Positions 1-8,948 of a DNA stretch of 35,238 nucleotides are shown one piece after another (position 1 is the stretch's first letter; every line of letters starts with the position of its first letter). The notes under the pieces were generated by a model. The model saw only the letters and a program-made list of their open reading frames with translations, was not told the DNA's origin and ran no database searches. Source of the DNA: Ignavibacterium sp. (GTDB taxonomy: Bacteria; Bacteroidota; Ignavibacteria; Ignavibacteriales; Ignavibacteriaceae); the NCBI GenBank assembly GCA_025056745.1, contig JANWVQ010000144.1:1-35238 (forward strand). Reading direction: 5' to 3'. Both the position numbers and the translations under genes were made by a program.

Positions 1-102
1 CAAACAATTTATTATCAAAATATTAGATAGATATATGGGATACTTATAAAAGATAACTAACTACCTCGTTTCTCCTAATAATGATTTTGTAATCTTTTAA
101 GT

Positions 103-130
103 GTAAAGACTTACCGCAGCAAGTCTCTAC
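103..130. repeat. Imperfect inverted repeat (10-bp arms)
   Basis: Arms GTAAAGACTT (103-112) and AAGTCTCTAC (121-130) are separated by 8 bases. Read on the minus strand the arms pair over all 10 positions with one G-U wobble. It lies downstream of apt, so it could be a 3' hairpin of the apt transcript, but no U-run follows it on the minus strand. The GTAGAGAC-type arm recalls short palindromic repeats seen in Bacteroidota genomes; that resemblance is from memory. The rest of 1-268 shows only AT-rich sequence with loose 'aatcatt' repetition and no supportable gene. Confidence 0.45.
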
Positions 131-268
131 TTTCATTCAAAAAATCATTAAATCATTCATTCTATTTGCAACCAATTTATTATTTACCATTACTTTCAAT
201 ATTCTTCGTGGGCAAATATTTTCTTTTCAAATATAACCTTGATAGACTTTGTTTAAGTTAAAAAATAC

Positions 269-793
269 TCAGTTCTCATCTTCATAAATAACTATTGAAC
301 GAACGTCGTATTTTGATAATTTTTCTCTGCCATTAAGAAAACTTAACTCGACGATAAAAGAAATCTGAACTACTTCCCCACCAAGTCTTTCTACTAATTT
401 GCAAACTGCTTCCATAGTTCCACCTGTTGCAAGTAAATCATCGTGGATTAAAACTCTATCACCTTTTTGAATTGCATCTGAATGAATTTCTAAAGTATCT
501 GTTCCATATTCAAGCTGATATGATTCTGAGATTTTATCTGCAGGTAACTTACCGGGTTTTCTCACAGGAACAAATCCTGCATTTAACATTTTTGAAAGAA
601 TTGCACCGAAGATAAATCCCCGTGATTCTATTCCTATTACTTTATTGATATTCTTATCTTTACAAAAATTATATAAAGTATCAGCCGTGAATTTCATCGC
701 ATCAGGATTTTTCAGCAAAGTTGTTATATCACGAAACATAATTCCGGGTTTTGGAAAATCTTTGACATTGCGGATATATTGCTTTAAGTCCAT
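269..793 (-). CDS. apt: Adenine phosphoribosyltransferase
   Basis: Cytoplasmic purine-salvage enzyme that makes AMP and pyrophosphate from adenine and PRPP. The 174-aa length is normal for the family. The N-terminus carries the Apt signature [15 protein letters not shown] (residues about 13-27). The PRPP-binding loop [14 protein letters not shown] lies at about 114-127, and the purine-site region IESRGFIFG at about 55-63. The ATG start is preceded by an AGGAAC-like ribosome site. It is the last gene of a minus-strand run and starts 11 bases after the stop of the enoyl-CoA hydratase gene. No odd features. Confidence 0.97.
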   Translation of the reverse strand: MDLKQYIRNVKDFPKPGIMFRDITTLLKNPDAMKFTADTLYNFCKDKNINKVIGIESRGFIFGAILSKMLNAGFVPVRKPGKLPADKISESYQLEYGTDTLEIHSDAIQKGDRVLIHDDLLATGGTMEAVCKLVERLGGEVVQISFIVELSFLNGREKLSKYDVRSIVIYEDEN

Positions 794-804
794 TTAAGTT
801 CCTT

Positions 805-1551
805 TCACTTACTTAAAAATTTTAATAAACCATTTTTGAAATCATCTGTTGAGCGACTGATTGCATTTAATTCGAGCAGATATTTAATTGCATTATCAAC
901 TGAAGAAAATTCAAAATATCTTTTCATTGATTTTATAAACTTAATGCTTTCCTGAGAATTTGAATTTAATCTATCGGCATAATTTTTTGCTTCACTTAGA
1001 GAATTCTCACAAATAAAATCAACTATACCAAATTCTTTTGCAGCATTAGAATCAATAATATCACCACTGAGTAAAAGTTGAAATGCTTTTGATGAAGAAG
1101 TTCGCTTTAAAAGTAGTACAGAAACAATAGCGGGAACAAATCCAATTTTCACTTCAGAATAACCGAACTTAGCTTTTTCATTATCAGCGAAAACAAAGTC
1201 GCAAGCAGTAGCTAATCCACAACCGCCAGCAATTGCAGGTCCGTTTACAGCAGCTATAGTTGGTTTTGAACAGAAATAAATTTTCTCAAATAATTCAGCG
1301 AGATTTTTAGAGTCCTTCTCATTTTCTAATGAAGAAAAATCTTTTATTTGATTTAAGTATTCTAAGTCTGCACCAGCACAGAAAGCACTTCCCTCGCCTG
1401 TTATAATGATAGATTTTATTTCATCATTTGATTCAGAATTTGTTATAGTCTGCTTTAATTCATTAACAAGCTCAGGATTAAGTGCATTTCTTTTATCAGG
1501 ACGGTTCAAAGTAATTACTGCAGTGTTTGATGATATTTCATATTTAATCAT
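805..1551 (-). CDS. Enoyl-CoA hydratase/isomerase family protein
   Basis: A crotonase-fold protein of 248 aa, the usual size for single-domain members. Visible motifs are NRPDKRNALNPEL (about 16-28, CoA-binding start), GSAFCAGADLEYL (about 54-66, oxyanion hole) and AAVNGPAIAGGCGLATACD (about 100-118). Of the two catalytic glutamates of classical enoyl-CoA hydratase, the second is kept (E133 in YSEV) but the first is glycine (G112 in GGCGLA). That pattern is known in methylglutaconyl-CoA hydratase-like members, so a leucine-degradation role is possible but unproven. Its ATG lies one base after the TAG stop of the PAP2-like gene, so the two are probably translationally coupled. Confidence 0.9.
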   Translation of the reverse strand: MIKYEISSNTAVITLNRPDKRNALNPELVNELKQTITNSESNDEIKSIIITGEGSAFCAGADLEYLNQIKDFSSLENEKDSKNLAELFEKIYFCSKPTIAAVNGPAIAGGCGLATACDFVFADNEKAKFGYSEVKIGFVPAIVSVLLLKRTSSSKAFQLLLSGDIIDSNAAKEFGIVDFICENSLSEAKNYADRLNSNSQESIKFIKSMKRYFEFSSVDNAIKYLLELNAISRSTDDFKNGLLKFLSK

Positions 1552-1552
1552 A

Positions 1553-2146
1553 CTAAGAAAAATAATTTGTTAATAAATACATTTGAAAATAAACAGATAT
1601 AAAAGCCAATACAATTCCTGCTATTACTTGTGAGAAAGTATGACATTTAAGTTTAATTCTTGACCACCCAACTAAAATTACGATTATGATAAAAGGTAGA
1701 GCAACAATTCCAAAAGCAAACATTAAAGCCGCAAAACCACCGCTGGCTCCCATTGAGTGAATACTGATTTTCCAGTATTTGTTGATAATGATTGTAATTA
1801 TTGTGTTTGAAATAAAACAAATCCAAAAGGCAATTGATATTATACTTACATTAGAATAGATTAAGAAGAACAAGCCGACTAAATAAATACCAGTAGCAAT
1901 GATGAATGGTAAAGTTCTCTGCTCTTTTATCAATGCATCCTGGTCAGATACTAAATTCTTTTTTCTCATTATAACAAACATCAAAATCGGGAAAGCAAAT
2001 CCAAACAAAGTTGTGGTAATAAGTAGCGAAATTGAATTATTAAAAGTTTCTTCTATGTAGATTGAAAATAAAACATAAGTAATCAGCGAAAAGCTCGGTG
2101 GAACAAATAACGTTGAGATTATTCTTGCAAATTTCTGTGAATTCAT
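1553..2146 (-). CDS. PAP2-like integral membrane phosphatase
   Basis: A 197-aa membrane protein with about six hydrophobic segments. Motifs match the PAP2 lipid-phosphatase superfamily in degenerate form: a basic patch KEQRTLP (about 75-81), a histidine/serine loop HSMGASGG (about 130-137) and SRxxxxxHTFSQVIAG (about 161-176). The classical SRx5Hx3D motif has Gln in place of the Asp, which I believe is common in Bacteroidota members of this family. A likely role is dephosphorylating a lipid or polyprenyl diphosphate in the inner membrane. The substrate cannot be read from sequence. The ATG overlaps the TGA of an upstream 35-codon ORF (ATGA) and has no ribosome site of its own. Confidence 0.75.
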   Translation of the reverse strand: MNSQKFARIISTLFVPPSFSLITYVLFSIYIEETFNNSISLLITTTLFGFAFPILMFVIMRKKNLVSDQDALIKEQRTLPFIIATGIYLVGLFFLIYSNVSIISIAFWICFISNTIITIIINKYWKISIHSMGASGGFAALMFAFGIVALPFIIIVILVGWSRIKLKCHTFSQVIAGIVLAFISVYFQMYLLTNYFS

Positions 2147-2250
2147 AAAAAGTAATAGAACACTGATGACTTTGATTTTACTGATTTTCGAGGATTATAG
2201 TTATAAAGATTCCGTTCTTCTAAATTTTCTTCAATTAAATTTTCAATCAT
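2143..2250 (-). CDS. Small ORF (35 aa), doubly coupled between dus and the PAP2-like gene
   Basis: An uninterrupted 36-codon frame exactly fills the gap between dus and the PAP2-like gene. Its ATG shares the last A of the dus stop (TAATG) and its TGA overlaps the next ATG (ATGA). Such overlaps at both ends are the usual arrangement of genuine translationally coupled operon genes. The predicted peptide begins MIENLIEENLEERNL (acidic, helix-prone), has a basic middle NPRKSVKSKSS and ends in a short aromatic stretch VFYYFL. No membrane helix is long enough to call and no family is recognised. It may be a real small protein, or serve mainly to carry ribosomes to the PAP2-like start, which lacks a Shine-Dalgarno. 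Confidence 0.6.
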   Translation of the reverse strand: MIENLIEENLEERNLYNYNPRKSVKSKSSVFYYFL

Positions 2251-3245
2251 TAAATAAGACTTTTCAAATAATTATGAAATTTTAATTCTTCAAGATATTT
2301 CATCAAACAATTTTCAACGGAAGCATAGTCAGTATAATTCATCAACTCATTTCTAATTCTTGAAGAATGATGTAAGCCTTTCAGATAACCTGAATAAAAT
2401 TTTCTATGCTCAATCACAGCGCGTCTTTCACCCTTGATTTCAATTGCAATTTGAAGATGACGTAAAGCAGTTTTAATTCTTTTATCTTCATCAATTTGAG
2501 TTGTTATCAAGCCATTTGAAATTAGCTCTTTAGCTTCTGAAAAAATCCAGGGATTTCCAATAGCTCCTCTTGCAATCATAACTGCATCCGCATTAGTTTC
2601 ATCGAAAGCTCGTTTTGCATCCTCTGCAGTAAATACTCCACCGTTTAATACTATCGGAATTGAAACTTTCTCTTTTACTTTGTTAATCCAACTCCAATCA
2701 GGATCACCACGATGTCCCATCTTTCTTGTTCTGCAGTGAATTGTTAATGCTGCAACTCCAACATCTTGCAATCTTTCAGCAATCTCAACAATTCGCATAT
2801 CATTCTCATCCCAACCAATTCTTGTTTTTACAGTAACCGGAATTTTAACTGCTTTAACAATTTCACCAACCAAAGTCTGAAGATAAGGGGGATTTTTTAT
2901 CAAAGCACTTCCGGCACCACAGCCAACAACTTTTTTCACCCAGCAACCAGCATTGATATCAATTATGTCAGGATTTTCTGATTCAGCAATTTTGGCAGCT
3001 TCAATCATTGAATTAAGTTCACCACCATAAATCTGAATTCCAACTGGTCTTTCTTCATCTGATATTTTTAATTTCTTATGAGTTTTTTCGCTGCCTCGGA
3101 CTAATCCTTCTGAGTTTACGAATTCAGTGTAAACAACATCTGCTCCAAGTTCTTTGCAAACAAGACGGAATGATAAATCAGTTACATCCTCCATTGGAGC
3201 AAGTAAAAGTGCTTTTTCGATACTTATTTTTCCAACTTTGAACAT
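2250..3245 (-). CDS. dus: tRNA-dihydrouridine synthase (DusB-like)
   Basis: FMN-dependent enzyme reducing uridine to dihydrouridine in tRNA D-loops. The 331-aa protein has the N-terminal flavin-site motif LAPMEDVTDLSFR (about 15-27), the active-site loop NAGCWVKKVVGCGAGSAL (about 98-115) with catalytic Cys101, and KTRIGW and NGGV motifs further on. Most DusB proteins have GCP at the active site; here the proline is Trp and an extra Cys109 follows. It begins 5 bases after the stop of the MFS gene and its own stop overlaps the following small ORF. Confidence 0.93.
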   Translation of the reverse strand: MFKVGKISIEKALLLAPMEDVTDLSFRLVCKELGADVVYTEFVNSEGLVRGSEKTHKKLKISDEERPVGIQIYGGELNSMIEAAKIAESENPDIIDINAGCWVKKVVGCGAGSALIKNPPYLQTLVGEIVKAVKIPVTVKTRIGWDENDMRIVEIAERLQDVGVAALTIHCRTRKMGHRGDPDWSWINKVKEKVSIPIVLNGGVFTAEDAKRAFDETNADAVMIARGAIGNPWIFSEAKELISNGLITTQIDEDKRIKTALRHLQIAIEIKGERRAVIEHRKFYSGYLKGLHHSSRIRNELMNYTDYASVENCLMKYLEELKFHNYLKSLI

Positions 3246-3250
3246 CTTGA

Positions 3251-4450
3251 TTAATCGAGTTTAATTTTTTTTGGTAAATAAAAAATAGCAATCAAAAACA
3301 TTATTGCAGTAAAAAATGCACCAGTTAAAAATGGAAACGGATAACCGAGATATTCGAAAGCAAATCCACCCCAAAGAGGTCCAAGCATTCTTGCAAAAGC
3401 TGACATTGATTGATTTATTCCAAGAATTAAACCTTGCTCAGATTCTGATGTTACCTCTGAAATCAAACTTAATACAGTTGGCTGCAGAATTCCTGTTCCA
3501 ATTGATAAAAAGACAGACACTATTGCAAGTCCGAGAAAATTAACTGCATAAGGAATCAAAGCAAGATTTAAACTTACTAAAAGTGAACCAATTATTATTA
3601 TTTTTTTTCTACTAAGATATTTTGAAATTTTTCCAATGAAAACTCCCTGAACCAAAGCTGATACAATTCCTGTAATTCCAAACATATAACCATTTTGTTT
3701 ATCAGAAAATCCATAAACCTGAATTCCAAGCAAGGCAAAAGTGCCGTAGATATTCGCAAAAGAAAAAGTTAAAATAAAAAATAATGTGATCAGTAAACCT
3801 AAATCTGCTTTACTAAAAACATATTTGAAAGATTGAGTATTTATCAATCTGATTTTTCTATTTTCAGTTTTTGAGCTTTCATTTACTTTGGAAATCTTCA
3901 AAGATTCAGGCAACATAAATGAAGTCAATATTAAAGCAGCAAAAGAAAAACCTGCCGAGACAAATCCAACAATTTCGTATCCATATTCAGCAAGTATTCC
4001 ACCCAAAAGAGGACCGAAAACAAAACCCAATCCAAATGCACTTCCAATCAGTCCCATTCCTTTTGAACGATTTTCTGAAGTTGTTATATCTGCAATATAT
4101 GCTTGAGCAACAGAAATACTACTTCCTCCAATTCCTGCAATTATTCTTGAAACTAAAAGCATTATGTAATTATTTGTGAATGCAAAAATCAAATATCCAA
4201 GTGCATTCAAAAACAAACAAAAAAGAATAACTGGTTTTCGACCATTTTTATCAGATACTTTTCCAAAAATCGGATTAAATAAAAATTGAACAAATGAATA
4301 TATCGAGATTGCTATGCCAATGGAAAACTCATCAATGTTCAAAACATTTACTCCAAAAGAAGGCAATACAGGAATCAATAGACCAAATCCTAAAAGGTCA
4401 ATAAAAACCGTCAGGAAAATTAAAGTCAGAGCCGAAAAGTTCTTTTGCAT
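3251..4450 (-). CDS. MFS transporter, TetA/DHA1-like
   Basis: A 399-aa inner-membrane protein with about 12 hydrophobic helices. The N-terminus FIDLLGFGLLIPVLP resembles the DHA1/TetA drug:H+ antiporters, and the MFS loop motif GKVSDKNGRKPV follows helix 2 (about 63-74). Helix 5 has the antiporter-type glycine-rich run GLGFVFGPLLGG. The substrate is unknown; homologues are often annotated as multidrug or tetracycline exporters without proof. It is the first gene of the minus-strand operon ending at apt, and is divergent from the ATP-grasp gene with only 81 bases between. A TATTTTTG -7-like box lies in that gap on the minus strand, but no good TTG is spaced with it. Confidence 0.88.
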   Translation of the reverse strand: MQKNFSALTLIFLTVFIDLLGFGLLIPVLPSFGVNVLNIDEFSIGIAISIYSFVQFLFNPIFGKVSDKNGRKPVILFCLFLNALGYLIFAFTNNYIMLLVSRIIAGIGGSSISVAQAYIADITTSENRSKGMGLIGSAFGLGFVFGPLLGGILAEYGYEIVGFVSAGFSFAALILTSFMLPESLKISKVNESSKTENRKIRLINTQSFKYVFSKADLGLLITLFFILTFSFANIYGTFALLGIQVYGFSDKQNGYMFGITGIVSALVQGVFIGKISKYLSRKKIIIIGSLLVSLNLALIPYAVNFLGLAIVSVFLSIGTGILQPTVLSLISEVTSESEQGLILGINQSMSAFARMLGPLWGGFAFEYLGYPFPFLTGAFFTAIMFLIAIFYLPKKIKLD

Positions 4451-4531
4451 AAATTTTAGTAGTATGATATTAAATTTAACAAGTGCAAAAATAGAAATTC
4501 TTCAATCAGTATTAAAAGTAAACAAAACAAA

Positions 4532-5434
4532 ATGGAAAAATTCGATTTCGCAATCAGTTATGAATGGGAATATGATATAGACTTTGTCAATGAAGTGGAA
4601 AATATTCTTCAACAAAATGGAATTTCAACTTATAGAATATCCTATTATAACATCTATGATGTAACAGAAGATGTTAGAAATCGTAAACTCTTTTTTAACA
4701 CTTATTTAGACAGAGCTTCTGACGTTGATGAGGATTTCACAGAATTAGGAGAAATTTTACAAAGAAGAAAATGCAGAATTTTTAATCCTTATGACAGAGT
4801 TAAACACGCAACTGATAAGGCATCAATGCATTTAGAATTTATCTCTGGTGGAATACAGGTTCCATACTCAATAATAATTCCGCCGCATAAGAAAAATGAA
4901 ACCATAAAACTATCAATCGAAGAACTTGCTGTTTTAGGAAGACCATTCATTATCAAACCTTGTAACACAACTGGTGGTGGAATTGGTGTTGTTACTGGTG
5001 CAGAAACACTTAAAGAAGTTTTAGAAGAAAGAAAAAACTTAGAGGAAGATAAATACATCCTTCAAGAGAAGATTATCCCAAAATATTTTGAGAATAAAAG
5101 AGCTTGGTTTAGATGCTTTTGGGCTTTTGGAAAATCGTTCAGCTGTTGGTGGGATGATCAAACCCATCTTTACTCAGTTCTTAGAAGAGAAGAAATTGAA
5201 AAATTTAAGTTGAATAAATTATTTAGAATAACCTCACGAATCGCTAAAATAACTGGTTTAGATTTCTTTTCATCTGAAATTGCAGTTACAGATGATGAAA
5301 GATTTGTTGTAATTGATTATGTAAATGATCAATGTGATATGAGATTCCAATCCAAACATTACGATGGCGTTCCTGACGAAGTGATATTTCAAATAATTAA
5401 TCAATTAGCTAAGGCTGTTAAGAAGAGCTTGTAA
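4532..5434 (+). CDS. ATP-grasp domain protein of unknown substrate
   Basis: A 300-aa cytoplasmic protein. The N-terminal third (1-105) looks like a pre-ATP-grasp domain. The central region has the ATP-binding loop PFIIKPCNTTGGGIGV (about 141-156) and a YILQEKI hinge (about 176-182). The C-terminal FVVIDYVNDQCDMR (about 261-274) supplies the Asp/Asn metal ligands seen at the end of ATP-grasp folds. ATP-grasp enzymes ligate a carboxylate to an amine or thiol through an acyl-phosphate. The substrate here is not recognisable and there is no neighbouring biosynthetic gene, so it is an orphan. Trp/Cys content in WFRCFWAFGKSFSCWW is striking. No Shine-Dalgarno precedes the ATG. Confidence 0.75.
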   Translation: MEKFDFAISYEWEYDIDFVNEVENILQQNGISTYRISYYNIYDVTEDVRNRKLFFNTYLDRASDVDEDFTELGEILQRRKCRIFNPYDRVKHATDKASMHLEFISGGIQVPYSIIIPPHKKNETIKLSIEELAVLGRPFIIKPCNTTGGGIGVVTGAETLKEVLEERKNLEEDKYILQEKIIPKYFENKRAWFRCFWAFGKSFSCWWDDQTHLYSVLRREEIEKFKLNKLFRITSRIAKITGLDFFSSEIAVTDDERFVVIDYVNDQCDMRFQSKHYDGVPDEVIFQIINQLAKAVKKSL

Positions 5435-5520
5435 TTGACTTCACTCATAATTTCATTTAAACAAAAATTAATTTTAACTTAATTTTAATTGTTTATTTTT
5501 GAAATAAATGAGGGTGATAA

Positions 5521-7362
5521 ATGAGAAGAACAATCTTATTTTTATTATTAAATACAATTACAATAATGACTCAAGATAAATGTTTAAGATTTTTTGGAAA
5601 TGGTGTAAATGATATTGACAGAGTAAAAATTTTAATATCAAATCAGAATCAACCAATAAACTTAGCAAACTCATTTACAATAGAATTTGAGCTGAAAGCT
5701 GTATTATCAGAAAATCCATTAGGGAGCTCTGCAAGTCAGGGTGCAAATGATGATTGGACTCTAGGTCATATTATAATTGATAGAGACATTTTCGGCGCTG
5801 GAGATTATGGTGATTACGGAATATCTTTAGTTAATGGAAGAGTTGCTTTTGGAGTAAATAATGGTTCTCAGTCATTTACAATCATAACAAGCTCACAAAT
5901 TCCAAATAATCAATGGGTTCATATTGCAGTAACAAGAAATCACATCAACGGTCAAATGAGAATTTTTGTCAATGGAGTTCAGTCAGCAAATGGGACTGGT
6001 CCAACAGGAAACATATCTTATAGAGTTGGACGTTCAACAGTTTGGGCAAATGATCCTTATATTGTTTTTGGAGCTGAGAAACACGATTACGACCCCAATT
6101 CTTACCCTTCTTTTAGAGGTTTCATTGATAATGTAAGGTTTTCGAATATTGTGAGATATACAACTAATTTTACCCCTTCATCCTATTCAGTTGATGGTAA
6201 TACCGTTGCATTTTATAATTTTAATAGCGATGGAAGTAGTATTGTATATGATTTAAGCTCACAACCTTCAAATGGGGTAAGAAAATACGGAGGGACACCA
6301 TCTGGTCCTGTTTATGTTGGTAAAAATGATTCTGTCTTTGCAGTTCAAGGTACATCTAATAGTTTAAACCCAGGCACAAATAATAATCCTATAATTTGTC
6401 TTTATTACCTAAAGTCAAATTATAATCAAACTGTCAATGTCCAATCAATAACATTTACAACAAACGGTACATCAAATACAAATGATATAACTGCCGCAAG
6501 AGTTTATTACACAACTTCACCTGTTTTTTCAACAAACACACAGTTTGGTTCAAATGTATTAAATCCTTCAGGTACTTTTACGATTTCAGGTAATCAACAA
6601 TTAGTCAATGGTAGCAATTACTTCTGGTTAGTATATGATATTGCAAGTAATGCCAATACAAATAATAATATTGATGCAACTTGTATAGCAGTTACAATAA
6701 ATCAACCTCCATATAACGTTGTTCCATCAATAACAGACCCTGAGGGCACTATTCCCCTACCTGTCGAATTGATTTCTTTTCACTATAAAATTGTTGAAGG
6801 TAGAGTAAATCTTTATTGGGAAACAGCATCAGAGGTCAATACTTTAGGATTTGAAGTAGAAAGAAAAAATATCTCTAAGTTCAATCATACAGGGCAATGG
6901 GAAAGCTTAAGCTTTATTAATTCAAAAGGAAATTCAAATAAAGAACAGTCTTACAAATTCACTGATAATCATCTGTCAGCTGGAGAATATTTGTACAGGC
7001 TTAAAATGATTGATATAGATGGAAGTTACAGCTATAGTGATGAACTTTTTGTCAAGTTAGGAAATCCCTCTAAAACTTTATTGAAGCAAAACTATCCAAA
7101 TGCTTTCAATCCACAAACCGTAATTGAATTCCAAATAAAAGAAAATTCTAATGTAAAAATTGAAATTTTTGATATTAATGGAAATTTAATTCATACTCTA
7201 TTAAATAAGACTTTAGAGGCAGGTTATTATTCAGAGGTATTTAATATTAGTTATATTGATAATCCTATTTCATCTGGAGTTTATTTTATAAGATTAATTG
7301 CAAATGAAATTAATTCAAATCAAGTAATCATCGATACAAAAAAAATGATGCTTCTCAAGTAA
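5521..7362 (+). CDS. Secreted LamG-domain protein with T9SS C-terminal sorting domain
   Basis: A 613-aa exported protein. A hydrophobic N-terminus (about 1-18) is a probable signal peptide. Residues about 25-235 form a concanavalin-like LamG fold (NQWVHIAVTRN, GFIDNVRFSN). About 265-405 resembles the BNR-associated N-terminal domain of sialidase-like proteins (NYFWLVYDIASNA). A linker beginning PLPVELISFHYK then leads to the type IX secretion sorting domain (about 520-613), with NYPNAFNPQT, IEIFDINGNLIHTL and the terminal KKMMLLK. It is probably secreted by the Por system and surface-anchored, binding a glycan. No catalytic module is present. A strong ribosome site GAGGGTG sits just before the ATG. 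Monocistronic. Confidence 0.88.
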   Translation: MRRTILFLLLNTITIMTQDKCLRFFGNGVNDIDRVKILISNQNQPINLANSFTIEFELKAVLSENPLGSSASQGANDDWTLGHIIIDRDIFGAGDYGDYGISLVNGRVAFGVNNGSQSFTIITSSQIPNNQWVHIAVTRNHINGQMRIFVNGVQSANGTGPTGNISYRVGRSTVWANDPYIVFGAEKHDYDPNSYPSFRGFIDNVRFSNIVRYTTNFTPSSYSVDGNTVAFYNFNSDGSSIVYDLSSQPSNGVRKYGGTPSGPVYVGKNDSVFAVQGTSNSLNPGTNNNPIICLYYLKSNYNQTVNVQSITFTTNGTSNTNDITAARVYYTTSPVFSTNTQFGSNVLNPSGTFTISGNQQLVNGSNYFWLVYDIASNANTNNNIDATCIAVTINQPPYNVVPSITDPEGTIPLPVELISFHYKIVEGRVNLYWETASEVNTLGFEVERKNISKFNHTGQWESLSFINSKGNSNKEQSYKFTDNHLSAGEYLYRLKMIDIDGSYSYSDELFVKLGNPSKTLLKQNYPNAFNPQTVIEFQIKENSNVKIEIFDINGNLIHTLLNKTLEAGYYSEVFNISYIDNPISSGVYFIRLIANEINSNQVIIDTKKMMLLK

Positions 7363-7392
7363 TAAAAGCTTTAGTTAACAATCAATTAATTT

Positions 7393-8913
7393 TTATTTAA
7401 GATACAAATATCCATCTGGACCTAAAGGAATACCAAAAAGCATCCAGACAATTAACAATGCTGTCCAAAGAATTGTTAGTAAAACAGTATATGGTAACAT
7501 TGTCGATATGATTGTTCCAATTCCATATTTTTCATCATATTTTTGAGCAAATGCGACTATTAAAGCAAAATAACTCATCATTGGTGTAACTAAATTTGTA
7601 ACTGAGTCACCAATTCTGAAGGCAGCCTGAGTTAATGCAGGATGATAACCCAACAACATAAACATTGGCACAAAAACAGGAGCCATTATTGCCCACTTAG
7701 CTGAAGCACTTCCCATAAATAGGTTTATAAACGCTGAAACTAAAACAAAAGCTACTAAAAGAGGAATACCTGTTAGACCAATATTTTTTAGAAATTGAGC
7801 ACCATCAATAGCAATAATTAATCCGAGATTGCTGTATCTGAAAAAGTAAACAAATTGTGCCGCAAAGAAAACTAAAACAATATATGTCGATAAAGTTCCC
7901 ATCGATTTAATAATGTGCTTCATAAAATCTTTATCGTTTTTGATAGATTTTACTATCAATCCATAAACAAGTCCGGGGATTAGAAAGAATATTAGAATTC
8001 CTGTGATTATACCATCAAAAAATGGTGAATGAAGTATTTCTTTTGTTTTTGGGTTGCGAAATATTCCATCCTCGGGAATAATTGTGAATGCTAATATTAA
8101 AATAATAACTAGTAAACTTAATCCAGCCCACTTGAGACCTTTTTTTTCTTCTGATGTTAAGTCATCAACTGGAATTTTTTCAGCGTTGCCTTCATAATTT
8201 TTTAATCGAGGTTCTACTATTTTTTCAGTAATCCACGTTCCAGCGATTACTATTAAAATTGCTGAAACAAACATAAAATAGAAATTAACAGCAGCATTAA
8301 TTTTAATATCAGGATTAATAATATTCGCAGCAGATTGAGTTAGACCAGCTAGAACTGGATCAATTGAACCAATAAGAAAATTTGCACCAAATCCACCGCT
8401 TACACCACAAAATGCGGCAGCTAAACCTGCGATTGGATGACGACCCAAAGCATAAAATATCGTAGCGCCTAATGGTATCAATATAACATATCCAGCCTCT
8501 GATGCTATATGCGATAAAACCCCTGCAAAAACTATTGCTCCAGTGATCAATTTTCTTGGTGCTTTTAATACTAATGCTCTAATCATAGTATTAAACAATC
8601 CGGAGCCCTCTGCAACTCCAATCCCAACCATTACTGCTAAGACATATCCGAGCGGAGGGAAATTTACAAAGTTGTAAACTACATTAGTGTAGATCCATCT
8701 TATTCCATCTGCGGATAATAGATTTTTGACTCTAACTGTTGAATTGTCTGCAGGATGAATTGCACTCAAATTAAAAATATCACCAATATAAGATGCAATT
8801 GCGACTAATAAGGCTAATATTGCAAATAATGTGGCCGGATGTGGAAGTTTATTACCAATAATTTCAATTAAATCTAATGCTCTGTTGAAAACAGATGTTT
8901 TACTATTTGTCAT
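7393..8913 (-). CDS. AbgT family transporter
   Basis: A 506-aa inner-membrane protein with many hydrophobic helices and the AbgT-family N-terminus NKLPHPATLFAILALLV (about 21-37). Other conserved segments are HIASEAGYVILIPLGA (about 135-150), GGFGANFLIG and the C-terminal FRIGDSVTNLVTPMMSYF (about 432-449). Characterised members take up p-aminobenzoyl-glutamate or export sulfonamides by H+ antiport. Which applies here cannot be told. It is convergent with the LamG gene (30-base gap, no terminator hairpin seen) and divergent from the ArsB-like gene. The ATG is preceded by AAGG. Confidence 0.93.
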   Translation of the reverse strand: MTNSKTSVFNRALDLIEIIGNKLPHPATLFAILALLVAIASYIGDIFNLSAIHPADNSTVRVKNLLSADGIRWIYTNVVYNFVNFPPLGYVLAVMVGIGVAEGSGLFNTMIRALVLKAPRKLITGAIVFAGVLSHIASEAGYVILIPLGATIFYALGRHPIAGLAAAFCGVSGGFGANFLIGSIDPVLAGLTQSAANIINPDIKINAAVNFYFMFVSAILIVIAGTWITEKIVEPRLKNYEGNAEKIPVDDLTSEEKKGLKWAGLSLLVIILILAFTIIPEDGIFRNPKTKEILHSPFFDGIITGILIFFLIPGLVYGLIVKSIKNDKDFMKHIIKSMGTLSTYIVLVFFAAQFVYFFRYSNLGLIIAIDGAQFLKNIGLTGIPLLVAFVLVSAFINLFMGSASAKWAIMAPVFVPMFMLLGYHPALTQAAFRIGDSVTNLVTPMMSYFALIVAFAQKYDEKYGIGTIISTMLPYTVLLTILWTALLIVWMLFGIPLGPDGYLYLK

Positions 8914-8948
8914 AACTACCTTTTATTTAAAATTCAAATATGACTTTA

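Noticed and set aside
3888-4179. Plus-strand open frames opposite the MFS exporter gene
   Set aside because: They overlap a full-length, motif-bearing gene on the other strand and show no recognisable protein features.
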